Positions 25,573 through 33,215 of a stretch of 40,729 bases of DNA are shown in pieces. The position numbers were made by a program, and so were the translations under genes. This DNA is from an uncultured Lachnospiraceae bacterium. GTDB lineage: Bacteria; Bacillota; Clostridia; Lachnospirales; Lachnospiraceae. Under the pieces are notes generated by a model that saw only the letters and a list, made by a program, of their open reading frames with translations, was not told the DNA's origin and did not search any database. Where the stretch lies: NCBI GenBank assembly GCA_910578405.1, contig CAJTQO010000034.1, positions 1-40,729 of the forward strand. The letters are read 5' to 3'. Each line of letters starts with the position of its first letter. Position 1 is the first letter of the stretch.

Positions 25573-25947
25573 ATGAAAAATTATACCATTACCGTAAACG
25601 GAAACGTATATGACGTAGTAGTAGAGGAAGGAGCGTCCACAGGGGCTCCGGCAGCGGCTCCTGCAGCTCCCAAGGCAGCGCCGAAAGCAGTTCCGGCGGC
25701 GGCTCCGAAAGCAGCTCCGGCAGGCGGCGCAGGAAGCGTAAGAGTGGAAGCCGGTGCGGCTGGCAAAGTATTTTCCATCGAAGCCAAAGTAGGGCAGGCA
25801 GTGAAAAAAGGCGATACCGTAGTCGTAGTGGAAGCAATGAAGATGGAGATTCCTGTCGTAGCGCCGCAGGACGGCACCGTGGCAAGCATTGACGTAACAG
25901 TTGGCGATGCAGTGGAAGCGGGCGCATTACTTGCAACATTGAACTAA
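25573..25947 (+). CDS. Biotin carboxyl carrier subunit (biotin/lipoyl domain)
   Basis: A 124-residue carrier. Residues 1-18 form a beta start (NYTITVNGNVYDVVVEEG), residues 20-55 an Ala/Pro-rich flexible linker, and residues 56-124 the biotinyl domain with EAMKMEIP. Lys90 is the predicted biotin attachment site. It shuttles carboxyl groups between the carboxyltransferases and the OadB pump. AGGAGGAAATGAACA precedes the ATG, 13 bases after the OadG-like gene. The operon encodes no biotin carboxylase, so it is not an ATP-dependent carboxylase unit. Confidence 0.95.
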   Translation: MKNYTITVNGNVYDVVVEEGASTGAPAAAPAAPKAAPKAVPAAAPKAAPAGGAGSVRVEAGAAGKVFSIEAKVGQAVKKGDTVVVVEAMKMEIPVVAPQDGTVASIDVTVGDAVEAGALLATLN

Positions 25948-26016
25948 AGCAGAAGGACAGGGCGTGTGCGCAAGCGCAGGCAAGTGTCCGTTTGTGAATG
26001 ACAGGAGGTCAAAGTA

Positions 26017-27168
26017 ATGGATTATATTGTAAATACATTAGACAATCTATTGCATCAGACGGCTTTTTTCAACCTGACGGGCGGAAATTACCTGATGATT
26101 GCAGTGGCTTGTGTATTTCTTTATCTTGCTATCGCAAAGGGCTTTGAGCCTTTATTGCTGACACCGATAGCTTTTGGTATGTTGCTCGTTAATATTTATC
26201 CTGACATTATGGTGAGTATCGAAGACTCGGCCAACGGGGTGGGCGGCTTACTGTATTATTTCTACTTATTGGATGAGTGGGCAATCCTGCCTTCCCTGAT
26301 TTTCATGGGGGTAGGCGCTATGACGGACTTTGGTCCCCTGATTGCCAATCCGAAGAGTTTCCTTTTGGGCGCGGCAGCGCAGTTCGGTATTTTTGCCGCA
26401 TACTTTGGCGCAATTGCACTTGGGTTCAATGACAAGGCAGCGGCTGCTATTTCCATTATCGGCGGTGCGGACGGCCCTACCTCTATCTTCTTAGCAGGTA
26501 AGCTTGGGCAGACAGCCCTGCTTGGGCCAATCGCGGTAGCGGCATATTCCTATATGTCACTGGTTCCGATTATCCAGCCCCCGATTATGAAGATGCTGAC
26601 GACAGAAGAAGAAAGAAAGATTAAGATGGCGCAGCTTCGTCCGGTTTCCAAGCTGGAGAAGATTCTGTTCCCCATCATTGTTACTATCGTAGTATGTCTG
26701 ATCCTTCCTACAACGGCTCCCCTGGTAGGTATGCTGATGCTGGGCAACCTGTTCCGTGAATCCGGCGTGGTAAGGCAGTTGACCGATACGGCGTCCAATG
26801 CTTTGATGTATATCGTAGTTATCCTGCTTGGCACATCCGTAGGCGCGACGACCAGTGCGGAAGCGTTCCTCAATATGGCAACCATTAAAATCGTAGTGCT
26901 TGGTTTGATTGCATTTGCTTTCGGTACGGCGGCAGGCGTATTGTTCGGTAAAATTATGTGCATAGCAAGCCATGGCAAGGTAAACCCGCTGATTGGTTCG
27001 GCAGGCGTATCCGCAGTTCCTATGGCAGCCAGGGTATCCCAGAAGGTTGGCGCGGAAGCAGACCCGACAAACTTCCTGTTGATGCATGCTATGGGGCCTA
27101 ACGTAGCCGGGGTTATCGGTACGGCAGTGGCAGCCGGGACTTTTATGGCAGTGTTCGGCGTATTCTAA
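26017..27168 (+). CDS. oadB: Sodium-translocating decarboxylase beta subunit (OadB/MmdB)
   Basis: A 383-residue polytopic membrane protein that decarboxylates carboxybiotin and exports sodium. Around nine hydrophobic segments are visible. Signature parts include PLIANPKSFLLGAAAQFGIF, the conserved SIIGGADGPTSIFLAGKL with its sodium-site Asp, and NPLIGSAGVSAVPMAARVSQ, with a C-terminal LLMHAMGPNVAGVIGTAVAA. It is the energy-conserving member of the operon. ACAGGAGGTCAAAGTA precedes the ATG. The gap to the next gene holds the tandem repeat at 27187-27415. Confidence 0.96.
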   Translation: MDYIVNTLDNLLHQTAFFNLTGGNYLMIAVACVFLYLAIAKGFEPLLLTPIAFGMLLVNIYPDIMVSIEDSANGVGGLLYYFYLLDEWAILPSLIFMGVGAMTDFGPLIANPKSFLLGAAAQFGIFAAYFGAIALGFNDKAAAAISIIGGADGPTSIFLAGKLGQTALLGPIAVAAYSYMSLVPIIQPPIMKMLTTEEERKIKMAQLRPVSKLEKILFPIIVTIVVCLILPTTAPLVGMLMLGNLFRESGVVRQLTDTASNALMYIVVILLGTSVGATTSAEAFLNMATIKIVVLGLIAFAFGTAAGVLFGKIMCIASHGKVNPLIGSAGVSAVPMAARVSQKVGAEADPTNFLLMHAMGPNVAGVIGTAVAAGTFMAVFGVF

Positions 27169-27186
27169 TAAAATATTTAAAATTGG

Positions 27187-27415
27187 AACTGGACAGCGTC
27201 AGTCTATTTTTAGCCGCCGGGTACAATTTAGACTTGCATTTAGAGGCGGTTTGCGTTTGAAAGCAATATTGCATCTGCTGATAGAGCGGCGAAGAATAGG
27301 CAGATGCGCAACTGGACAGCATCGGTTGATTCTGAGCCGCCAGATACAAAATTGATTTGGATGAAAAAGCAATTTTGTATCTGTTGATAGAGCGGCGAAG
27401 AATGAGCAGATGCGC
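27187..27415 (+). repeat. Tandem imperfect repeat, candidate structured RNA element
   Basis: Two direct copies, 27187-27309 and 27310-27415, each begin AACTGGACAGC and end GCAGATGCGC, and a truncated third start (AATTGGA) follows. Each has AGCCGCC near its 5' side (27212-27218; 27335-27341) and a terminal hairpin: GCATCTGC/GCAGATGC in copy A (27271-27278, 27300-27307) and GTATCTGT/GCAGATGC in copy B (27377-27384, 27406-27413). The stem stays paired in B through two G-U pairs. Both loops share TGATAGAGCGGCGAAGAAT, whose GCGGC can pair with the upstream GCCGC. Copy B also has a perfect 12-bp stem (27343-27354 with 27370-27381) that overlaps the terminal hairpin, so the two are mutually exclusive. 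It ends 25 bases before the oadA-like start. Confidence 0.75.
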
Positions 27416-27440
27416 AATTGGAATAGGAGGAATAGAGAAA

Positions 27441-28868
27441 ATGGCAGAACAGGTGAAAAAACCGATCGGAATTATGGAGACTGTTCTTCGTGATGCACAT
27501 CAGTCCCTGATTGCAACGAGGATGCCTACCGATATGATGCTTCCGATTATAGAAAAAATGGATAAAGTTGGATATCATGCAGTGGAATGCTGGGGCGGCG
27601 CTACGTTTGACGCCTCCCTGCGTTTCCTGAAGGAAGATCCATGGGAGAGGTTACGGAAATTAAGGGACGGTTTTAAGAATACGAAACTACAGATGCTTTT
27701 CAGGGGGCAGAATATCTTAGGCTATCGCCCTTATGCAGATGATGTGGTGGATTATTTCGTAGAGAAATCCATTGCCAACGGAATTGATATCATCCGTATT
27801 TTCGACTGTCTGAATGATCTTCGGAATCTGCAGGAAGCGGTAAATGCAACCAACAAAGTAAAGCAAAAGGAGGGCAGGGGCCATGCCCAGGTAGCTCTTT
27901 CCTATACATTAGGCGATGCTTATACTCTGGAATATTGGGTAGATATGGCAAAGAAGATTGAGGCAATGGGCGCGGATTCTATCTGTATCAAAGATATGGC
28001 CGGTTTGCTTGTGCCTTATAAGGCTACGGAAATGATTTCCGCAATGAAATCGGCAACGAAACTTCCGATTCAGTTGCACACCCACTACACTTCCGGTGTG
28101 GCAAGCATGACATACTTAAAGGCAGTGGAAGCTGGCGTAGATGTGATTGACTGTGCGATTTCCCCGTTTGCTATGGGTACTTCACAGCCTGCAACGGAAG
28201 TTATGGTGGAAACTTTCAAAGGTACGCCTTACGATACCGGGTATGACCAGAATATCCTGGCGGAAATTGCAGACTATTTCAGGCCGTACAGGGACGAGTG
28301 CCTTGCCAGCGGACTGTTGAATCCGAAGGTAATGGGCGTAGATATCAAGACTTTGCTCTACCAGGTACCGGGCGGTATGCTTTCCAACATGGTAAGCCAG
28401 TTGAAAGAGCAGAATGCAGAAGACAAATATTACGATGTGCTTAGGGAAATCCCGGCAGTGCGTAAAGATTTGGGTGAACCGCCTCTGGTTACGCCGTCTT
28501 CCCAGATCGTTGGCACACAGGCAGTGTTCAACGTACTGATGGGTGAGCGTTATAAGATGGCAACTAAAGAAACAAAGGCAGTGCTGCGCGGTGAATACGG
28601 CCAGACTGTAAAACCGATGAACCAGGAGATCATTGATAAGGTTATCCCTGGCGAGAAAAGGATTACTTGCCGTCCAGCTGACTTGATTGAAAACGAGCTG
28701 GATAAACTGGAATCCGAGATGAAGGAATGGAAGCAGCAGGATGAAGACGTGCTGTCCTATGCGCTCTTCCCGCAAGTTGCAACCGACTTCTTCAAATACC
28801 GCCAGGCACAGCAGCAGAAAGTGGATATGTCACAGGCAGATACAAAGAATGGGGCTTATCCGGTATAA
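27441..28868 (+). CDS. oadA: Oxaloacetate decarboxylase alpha / pyruvate carboxyltransferase (OadA/PycB-like), no biotin domain
   Basis: A 475-residue HMGL-like TIM-barrel carboxyltransferase acting on oxaloacetate/pyruvate. Seen: ETVLRDAHQSL near residue 13 (catalytic Asp-x2-Gln), FRGQNILGYRPYADDVV, RIFDCLNDLRN, ICIKDMAGLL with the predicted carboxylysine, LHTHYTSG metal-binding His pair, then the PYC_OADA domain (GLLNPKVMGVDIKTLLYQVPGGMLSNM). It ends without a biotinyl domain, which is supplied by the separate carrier at 25573. ATG 27441 follows AGGAGGAATAGAGAAA; the frame is open upstream through the repeat but has no ribosome binding site. A strong terminator follows. Confidence 0.93.
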   Translation: MAEQVKKPIGIMETVLRDAHQSLIATRMPTDMMLPIIEKMDKVGYHAVECWGGATFDASLRFLKEDPWERLRKLRDGFKNTKLQMLFRGQNILGYRPYADDVVDYFVEKSIANGIDIIRIFDCLNDLRNLQEAVNATNKVKQKEGRGHAQVALSYTLGDAYTLEYWVDMAKKIEAMGADSICIKDMAGLLVPYKATEMISAMKSATKLPIQLHTHYTSGVASMTYLKAVEAGVDVIDCAISPFAMGTSQPATEVMVETFKGTPYDTGYDQNILAEIADYFRPYRDECLASGLLNPKVMGVDIKTLLYQVPGGMLSNMVSQLKEQNAEDKYYDVLREIPAVRKDLGEPPLVTPSSQIVGTQAVFNVLMGERYKMATKETKAVLRGEYGQTVKPMNQEIIDKVIPGEKRITCRPADLIENELDKLESEMKEWKQQDEDVLSYALFPQVATDFFKYRQAQQQKVDMSQADTKNGAYPV

Positions 28869-28875
28869 TGGATGA

Positions 28876-28920
28876 AAAAAAGACGAGTAAGAAGCGGTTG
28901 CTTTTTGCCCGTCTTTTTTG
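28876..28920 (+). terminator. Terminator of the decarboxylase operon
   Basis: AAAAAAGACG (28876-28885) pairs perfectly with CGTCTTTTTT (28910-28919); an inner AAGC/GCTT stem lies in the loop. Confidence 0.9.
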
Positions 28921-29020
28921 CTAAATGGCTTTGATTTGACGAAGAATTAGGGATTCAGTTGGTTGAATAGATAGAGATTGATTATTTGGATTTAAAATTG
29001 TTTTTTTTGTTGGAAAAGTG

Positions 29021-29050
29021 TTGTCAATATTCCGTACAATGTGTTATAAT
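29021..29050 (+). promoter_or_regulatory. Promoter of the interrupted secreted-protein gene
   Basis: TTGTCA (29021-29026), 18 bases, TATAAT (29045-29050), with a TG one base before the -10. It lies 150 bases before the start at 29201. The rest of the 332-base gap from 28869 is AT-rich; beyond the upstream terminator and this promoter I see nothing else. Confidence 0.7.
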
Positions 29051-29200
29051 GATTATGTGGTAATATTTGTTAGGAGGGAGGGGAGTGTATAAAGTTAGAG
29101 TACAGCCATGAATACAATTGAATAAGGGGTCAGGGCGGGACAGAAGAGTTTATAGCGCCTCGGAGAACTGTAAATAGAAGCAATGAAAGGCGGAATAATA

Positions 29201-31174
29201 ATGAAGAGTACAAAGGGAAGAAAGATATTGGCGCTTTGCCTGGCATTTTCCATGGGGACTTTCCCCTTGGCGCTGCATGCACAGGAACGGGGGAACGGGC
29301 TAGAAAGATGGGCTGTACAGGAGAATGACACTGTTCAGGAAAATGGAACAGGGTAGGAAAGCATTGCAGCGCTGGAAGACGGAACGGAACAAGGAAGCGA
29401 TACTGTCCAGGTGGATAGCGCCGTACCGGAAGATGGCTTCCCAGGAGGGGAGGAAGCCGTATCGGAGGATATAGCTGCCATACCAGAGGATATGGCTATA
29501 GAGGGGAATGCAGAAGTTACGGAGGAAGAAGGTTTCGTGAACGGGGAGGAAGTGGCCTGGGAGGAGGTTCCCGAAAAAGAGCAGGAAGCAGTTCAGGAAA
29601 GCGAAACAGTAGAAGGGAGCCAGGAGATATCAGAATGGAATGCGATGGTACAGGAAGGAACGCTCTTAGAAGGGGAAGAACCCCTGCCAGAGAGTGAAAC
29701 TGTGCAGGAAGAGGAATCTGCCCCAGAGAAGAAAATGGTTTTCCCAGAAATTGAGTTTCCAGCAGAGGTCGATTCTAATATGACGGTAGAAGATGCGTTT
29801 GAAGAAGTGCCGCAGTTGGAAAAGGTAGAGAGGGGATTTACAGCAAATAATATGGAACGGGATTATAATGGGGGGAATATTAACGTGACAGAAGTTCTGG
29901 ATGGGGAGGCCGCTTTTGTAGCGCGAGCTGCACAGGAAAATACAGATCCGAATTACGCATATGTTGTCCAGAATGAGGCTGTGGTACAGGGATATTTGAC
30001 CCAAACAAATGAAATGCGTTGGTATGGATTTATCGTGAATGAACCGAATAAAATTTCAATTGTATTGGAGATGGCAACAAGTGTGGATGCTGATGTTTAC
30101 TTGTTTAAGTTAGACCAGAGTACATATAGTCTGAATCTGATAGTCGGGAGTGTCAATTCTGGCGCAGGATTAATGGAACACTATTTTGGGATTTTGGATG
30201 CTGGGATTTACTATATGGCAGTCAGTGCCTATGATGGAAGTGGGCAATTTGCTTTTGCTTTTTATCAGACACAGGATATAAATAATGAACTGAATGATGA
30301 TGCGGCAAATGCTGTGGTATTTGGATTAGGAGAAACGGTTACAGGGATTATTGACAGTCCATATGATTATGATTTTTATACATTTACTGTAGATTCTCCT
30401 ATGATGGTAAGGCTGACATATGATGTTGGGAATTATTCCGTTGATTATATCCGTGTGGATAATGAAGCGGATATGAGGGAAGTAAGTAAAAGGGATGAAG
30501 GGATACGTCGGCTGGCGGCAGGGACTTATTGTATTCTAGTAAGGAGTTCTAACAGAGAATATGATCAGAATAAGGCTTATAGTATTAAAGTGGAGAAAGT
30601 AGCCAATGTAGCGGATAATCCATATTCTACATATTTTACAGTAAATGAAGTTGCTAAAATAGTTTTTCAATCTGACAGAAATGGACAGAATATGTATGTC
30701 AATGGAAATCCGATAGATATAAGCTACAAATATTTTTTAAACGCTTCCAATTCTTATGGACAACAAATTTATGATATAACAATGATCAATGACCCATCAA
30801 TAAGAGCCAAGATATTTGAGCTTGATATGGCTTCTTACACATTACCAGATACGGTACATTATTTGGGTGGCACTATGGGAACAGGAGAGCCTGGTGGGAG
30901 TTTGCTGGAATTGACAGTATATTCTGCTGTAGATTTTTATCGGATAAATTGTGTATGTACAGGGGCATATAAAGAAAACCATTTACGGCAAGACATGAAT
31001 ATGGCTGTGGTTTTAATCAATCCGAATAATGGAAAGCTTGTTGATATTGAGGAATTTAATTATTTCTATGATTTTGCATCAGGAGATAATGAGATGACAT
31101 TTACAAGGCCGTATAATATATTTACAGAACACTATTATGCATATCATGATGATCACTACCCGGAGGAATGGTAG
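29201..31174 (+). pseudogene. Secreted protein with PPC-like domains, interrupted by an in-frame amber codon
   Basis: ATG 29201 opens a frame with a signal peptide (MKSTKGRKILALCLAFSMGT, cleavage near LHA-Q). Codon 52 is TAG (29354-29356), and the same frame then continues open to 31174, for about 657 codons in total. After the stop come an acidic Glu/Val-rich stretch (to about residue 210) and two beta-rich segments resembling bacterial pre-peptidase C-terminal domains (RWYGFIVNEPNKISIVLEMA with LDAGIYYMAVSAYDGSG; DYDFYTFTVDSPMMVRLTYD with LAAGTYCILVRSS), then an unrecognised C-terminal part. A GTG at 29411 opens the remaining 587 codons but has no convincing ribosome binding site and no signal peptide. 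The gene is therefore either a recent pseudogene, read through, or affected by a sequencing error. No catalytic motif was found. The base composition is AT-richer than in neighbouring operons. Confidence 0.8.
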
Positions 31175-31240
31175 TTGTGCTTTCTATAAGAGGATACTAT
31201 TTCATGGCAGAAATTGAGTTTTGTGGAAAGGAGGAAAGTT

Positions 31241-31849
31241 ATGCGAACGCCACTATTAGATCGATATCAGCAATATGAGTCCATAGATTTATTTTCAGTG
31301 AAGGAAACAGAGGATTCTCCGAAAAAACAATTGAAAGCATTGTTGAATATAGATTCATCAATAAATGTGACGATTTCAGAGGAATCAAGAAAAATGTTAA
31401 GCGAGGGGAGGGAAAACCTTCAAAAGTATGGAGTAAGCGTTTCAAGGAGTGAGCCATTTGATCAAGGTGATATAGATGTCAGCGGTCAACTTATGATGGA
31501 GTATTATTGGGAAATGAATGATGCCGTAGATATTAAGGTGCATGATGCCGAAAGTTTTGCAAGGGATATCATAGCTGGATATAAGGCGGTGTATGCCAAT
31601 GTTATGAAAATGCATGAGAATGGTGGAAATCGAGAGTATATTTCTCCTTTTTATGGGAAGGGAACGTTGACATTAGAGGAAGACCTAAAAGGGCTGAATA
31701 TGGCTTTTAATTGGAAATTGGATAGTTATCGGGGGTATATCAGCAGGCCATACGGCCTGCAGGATCCGGAATATGTAGAAAGTATGGTGAAAAAACTGGA
31801 AGAGGAACGGAATCAATTTGTAGAGAGTTATAAAAGGATTTATAAATAA
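31241..31849 (+). CDS. Unknown protein, 202 aa, paralog of the 32033 gene
   Basis: I do not recognise the family. The protein has no signal peptide or membrane helix and is strongly charged. Shared with its paralog at 32033: DLFS near residue 15, a DSS-I/V-x-VTISEE motif, DV-x-G-x-LMME-x-YW, a YGKGT-LTLEEDL segment, a D-P-x-Y-x-E-x-M stretch and a helical Glu/Lys-rich C-terminus ending in ESYKR. The ATG follows AAAGGAGGAAAGTT. It starts 66 bases after the interrupted secreted-protein gene in the same direction. Codon use is AT-rich. Confidence 0.75.
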   Translation: MRTPLLDRYQQYESIDLFSVKETEDSPKKQLKALLNIDSSINVTISEESRKMLSEGRENLQKYGVSVSRSEPFDQGDIDVSGQLMMEYYWEMNDAVDIKVHDAESFARDIIAGYKAVYANVMKMHENGGNREYISPFYGKGTLTLEEDLKGLNMAFNWKLDSYRGYISRPYGLQDPEYVESMVKKLEEERNQFVESYKRIYK

Positions 31850-31896
31850 TAGGTAACGTAGGATAGACAAGGTGCAGATAAGAAGCATAATGAAGA

Positions 31897-31951
31897 CTCC
31901 CGCAAAGTGGAGCGTGCAGATTGGGGGAATGAATTTTCAAACACGCTCTAG
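31897..31951 (-). repeat. Dispersed intergenic repeat, copy B
   Basis: On the minus strand this reads CTAGAGCGTGTTTGAAAATT and ends TTTGCGGGAG, 55 bases. Its first 31 bases match 28 of 31 bases of the copy at the window end (40699-40729), with the first 20 identical, and it aligns ungapped to the copy at 17763-17817. It sits between the two paralogous unknown genes. Confidence 0.8.
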
Positions 31952-32032
31952 TACGTTTCACAGGCCAGATTATGGCAAAAGGGGCAGGTATGCATAGTTG
32001 TATACTTGCTTCTTCCTAAAAGGAGGGGTGTT

Positions 32033-32797
32033 ATGAGATTAATACCAGTAAACCATTTTGACGTAGATTTGTTTTCGATAATAGAGACGCAAAAGCCAAA
32101 CCAAAGCAGGGTGACAATGAAGGAAGCGCTTGGAATGGATTCTTCGGTCAAAGTTACGATATCGGAAGAGGGGCAAAGAATTTTAAGCGAGGAAAAGGGA
32201 AAGCATGATTTTAGCCAGTATGAAGTAAAAAATCCTGGTGAGGATGATTTAACCCCTAAAGATGTCAACGTAGACGGTGAACTTATGATGGAACATTATT
32301 GGGCGATAGGAAGGGCTGAAAATAAGAAATCGGACAATTCCGAAGATTATGCCAGAGCCATTATGGGAGGATATGAGGCGGTCTATCATGAGATTATGAA
32401 AATACATGAAACGGGGGATCGGGAGTTTTCTTCCCTTTATGGGAAAGGGACTGTAACATTGGAAGAGGATTTGAGAGCGTTGGATTTGGCTTTTGAGAGA
32501 AAATTGGGAAATATGGACGCTTATATTCAAAGCCAGCAAATGAGGAAAGTGATGGGAAAGGTGGATTTAAGCATTCCCAAAACTCCTACATATGTGCCAG
32601 GCATATATGATTTCCGTGATCCCCAATATATAGAAGATATGATAGAAATGATGAAGCGGGCAAAGAAAGAGTTCGAAGAGAGCTATCAAAGCAGAGGTTA
32701 TCAGAAGTTTACGGGAAGCAATATAATAAGCAGGATTATCAGCGAAAACCCGGAATTTTCATTTAAAACGAAACTATTGTTTTTTGAAGTAAAATAG
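32033..32797 (+). CDS. Unknown protein, 254 aa, paralog of the 31241 gene
   Basis: A charged, soluble-looking protein clearly homologous to the 31241 product across about 180 residues (DLFS, DSSVKVTISEEGQ, DGELMMEHYW, YARAIMGGYEAVY, LYGKGTVTLEEDLRALDLAF, DPQYIEDMIEMM). It has an insertion (QQMRKVMGKVDLSIPKTPTY) before the DPQY segment and a C-terminal extension of about 30 residues (ISRIISENPEFSFKTKLLFF) that the paralog lacks. The start follows AAAAGGAGGGGTGTT. No known domain or catalytic motif is recognised. The two genes look like a tandem duplication later separated by a repeat element. Confidence 0.75.
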   Translation: MRLIPVNHFDVDLFSIIETQKPNQSRVTMKEALGMDSSVKVTISEEGQRILSEEKGKHDFSQYEVKNPGEDDLTPKDVNVDGELMMEHYWAIGRAENKKSDNSEDYARAIMGGYEAVYHEIMKIHETGDREFSSLYGKGTVTLEEDLRALDLAFERKLGNMDAYIQSQQMRKVMGKVDLSIPKTPTYVPGIYDFRDPQYIEDMIEMMKRAKKEFEESYQSRGYQKFTGSNIISRIISENPEFSFKTKLLFFEVK

Positions 32798-32814
32798 TAG
32801 TATGTTGAAATGGT

Positions 32815-32908
32815 GGCTGTTGCACTAAATAGAATGCATACAAGATATAGTATATAAAAGGTATTTATAATGCTATATTTTGTTTCATTTTTTCTTAGTG
32901 CGATGGCC
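32815..32908 (+). mobile_element. Small element with 14-bp terminal inverted repeats, MITE-like
   Basis: GGCTGTTGCACTAA (32815-32828) and, on the opposite strand at 32908-32895, GGCCATCGCACTAA match at 11 of 14 positions and bound a 94-base AT-rich segment with no coding capacity. The termini resemble an insertion-sequence end. No clear target-site duplication is visible, so this is a candidate only. It lies in the 418-base gap 32798-33215, which otherwise holds an AT-rich stretch and a probable promoter at 33090-33118. Confidence 0.45.
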
Positions 32909-33089
32909 TTTTTGTTACATAAAGCAGACGTGCATCGGAAGACATTCACTTGATGGATATGTTAAGAGAGAAGTGGGAAGGGCTTATAGTATTCGAACTC
33001 CTTGTGTTTGGGCAACTGTTTCATTGGTTTATAAGTTTGCTGTTTTTGCTGCTTGTATTTCATTTTCCGTGTCAGGAAGCGCAATGGCC

Positions 33090-33118
33090 TTTTCATTTTA
33101 TCTATCCTGTGTTACAAT
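33090..33118 (+). promoter_or_regulatory. Probable promoter of the RpiR-type gene
   Basis: TTTTCA (33090-33095), 17 bases, TACAAT (33113-33118) with TG before the -10, 98 bases upstream of the start codon. Confidence 0.45.
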
Positions 33119-33215
33119 AAGGTTTATGTGAAAAGGCATGGGACGGAAGATGGCAGGGTGTATGCATTTTCAAATATATTTTGGCGGATACAGGTTGGGA
33201 AAAGGATAGGTACAG

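Noticed and set aside
27280..27297. Possible lysine riboswitch, because the loop contains a GATAGAG-GCGAAG-like string
   Set aside because: Only this short string resembles the class; the five-helix architecture is missing and the gene downstream is unrelated to lysine.
29411..31174. Treating the GTG at 29411 as the true start of the secreted protein gene
   Set aside because: No good ribosome binding site, and it would lose the in-frame signal peptide and well-placed promoter upstream; an amber-interrupted gene explains the data better.
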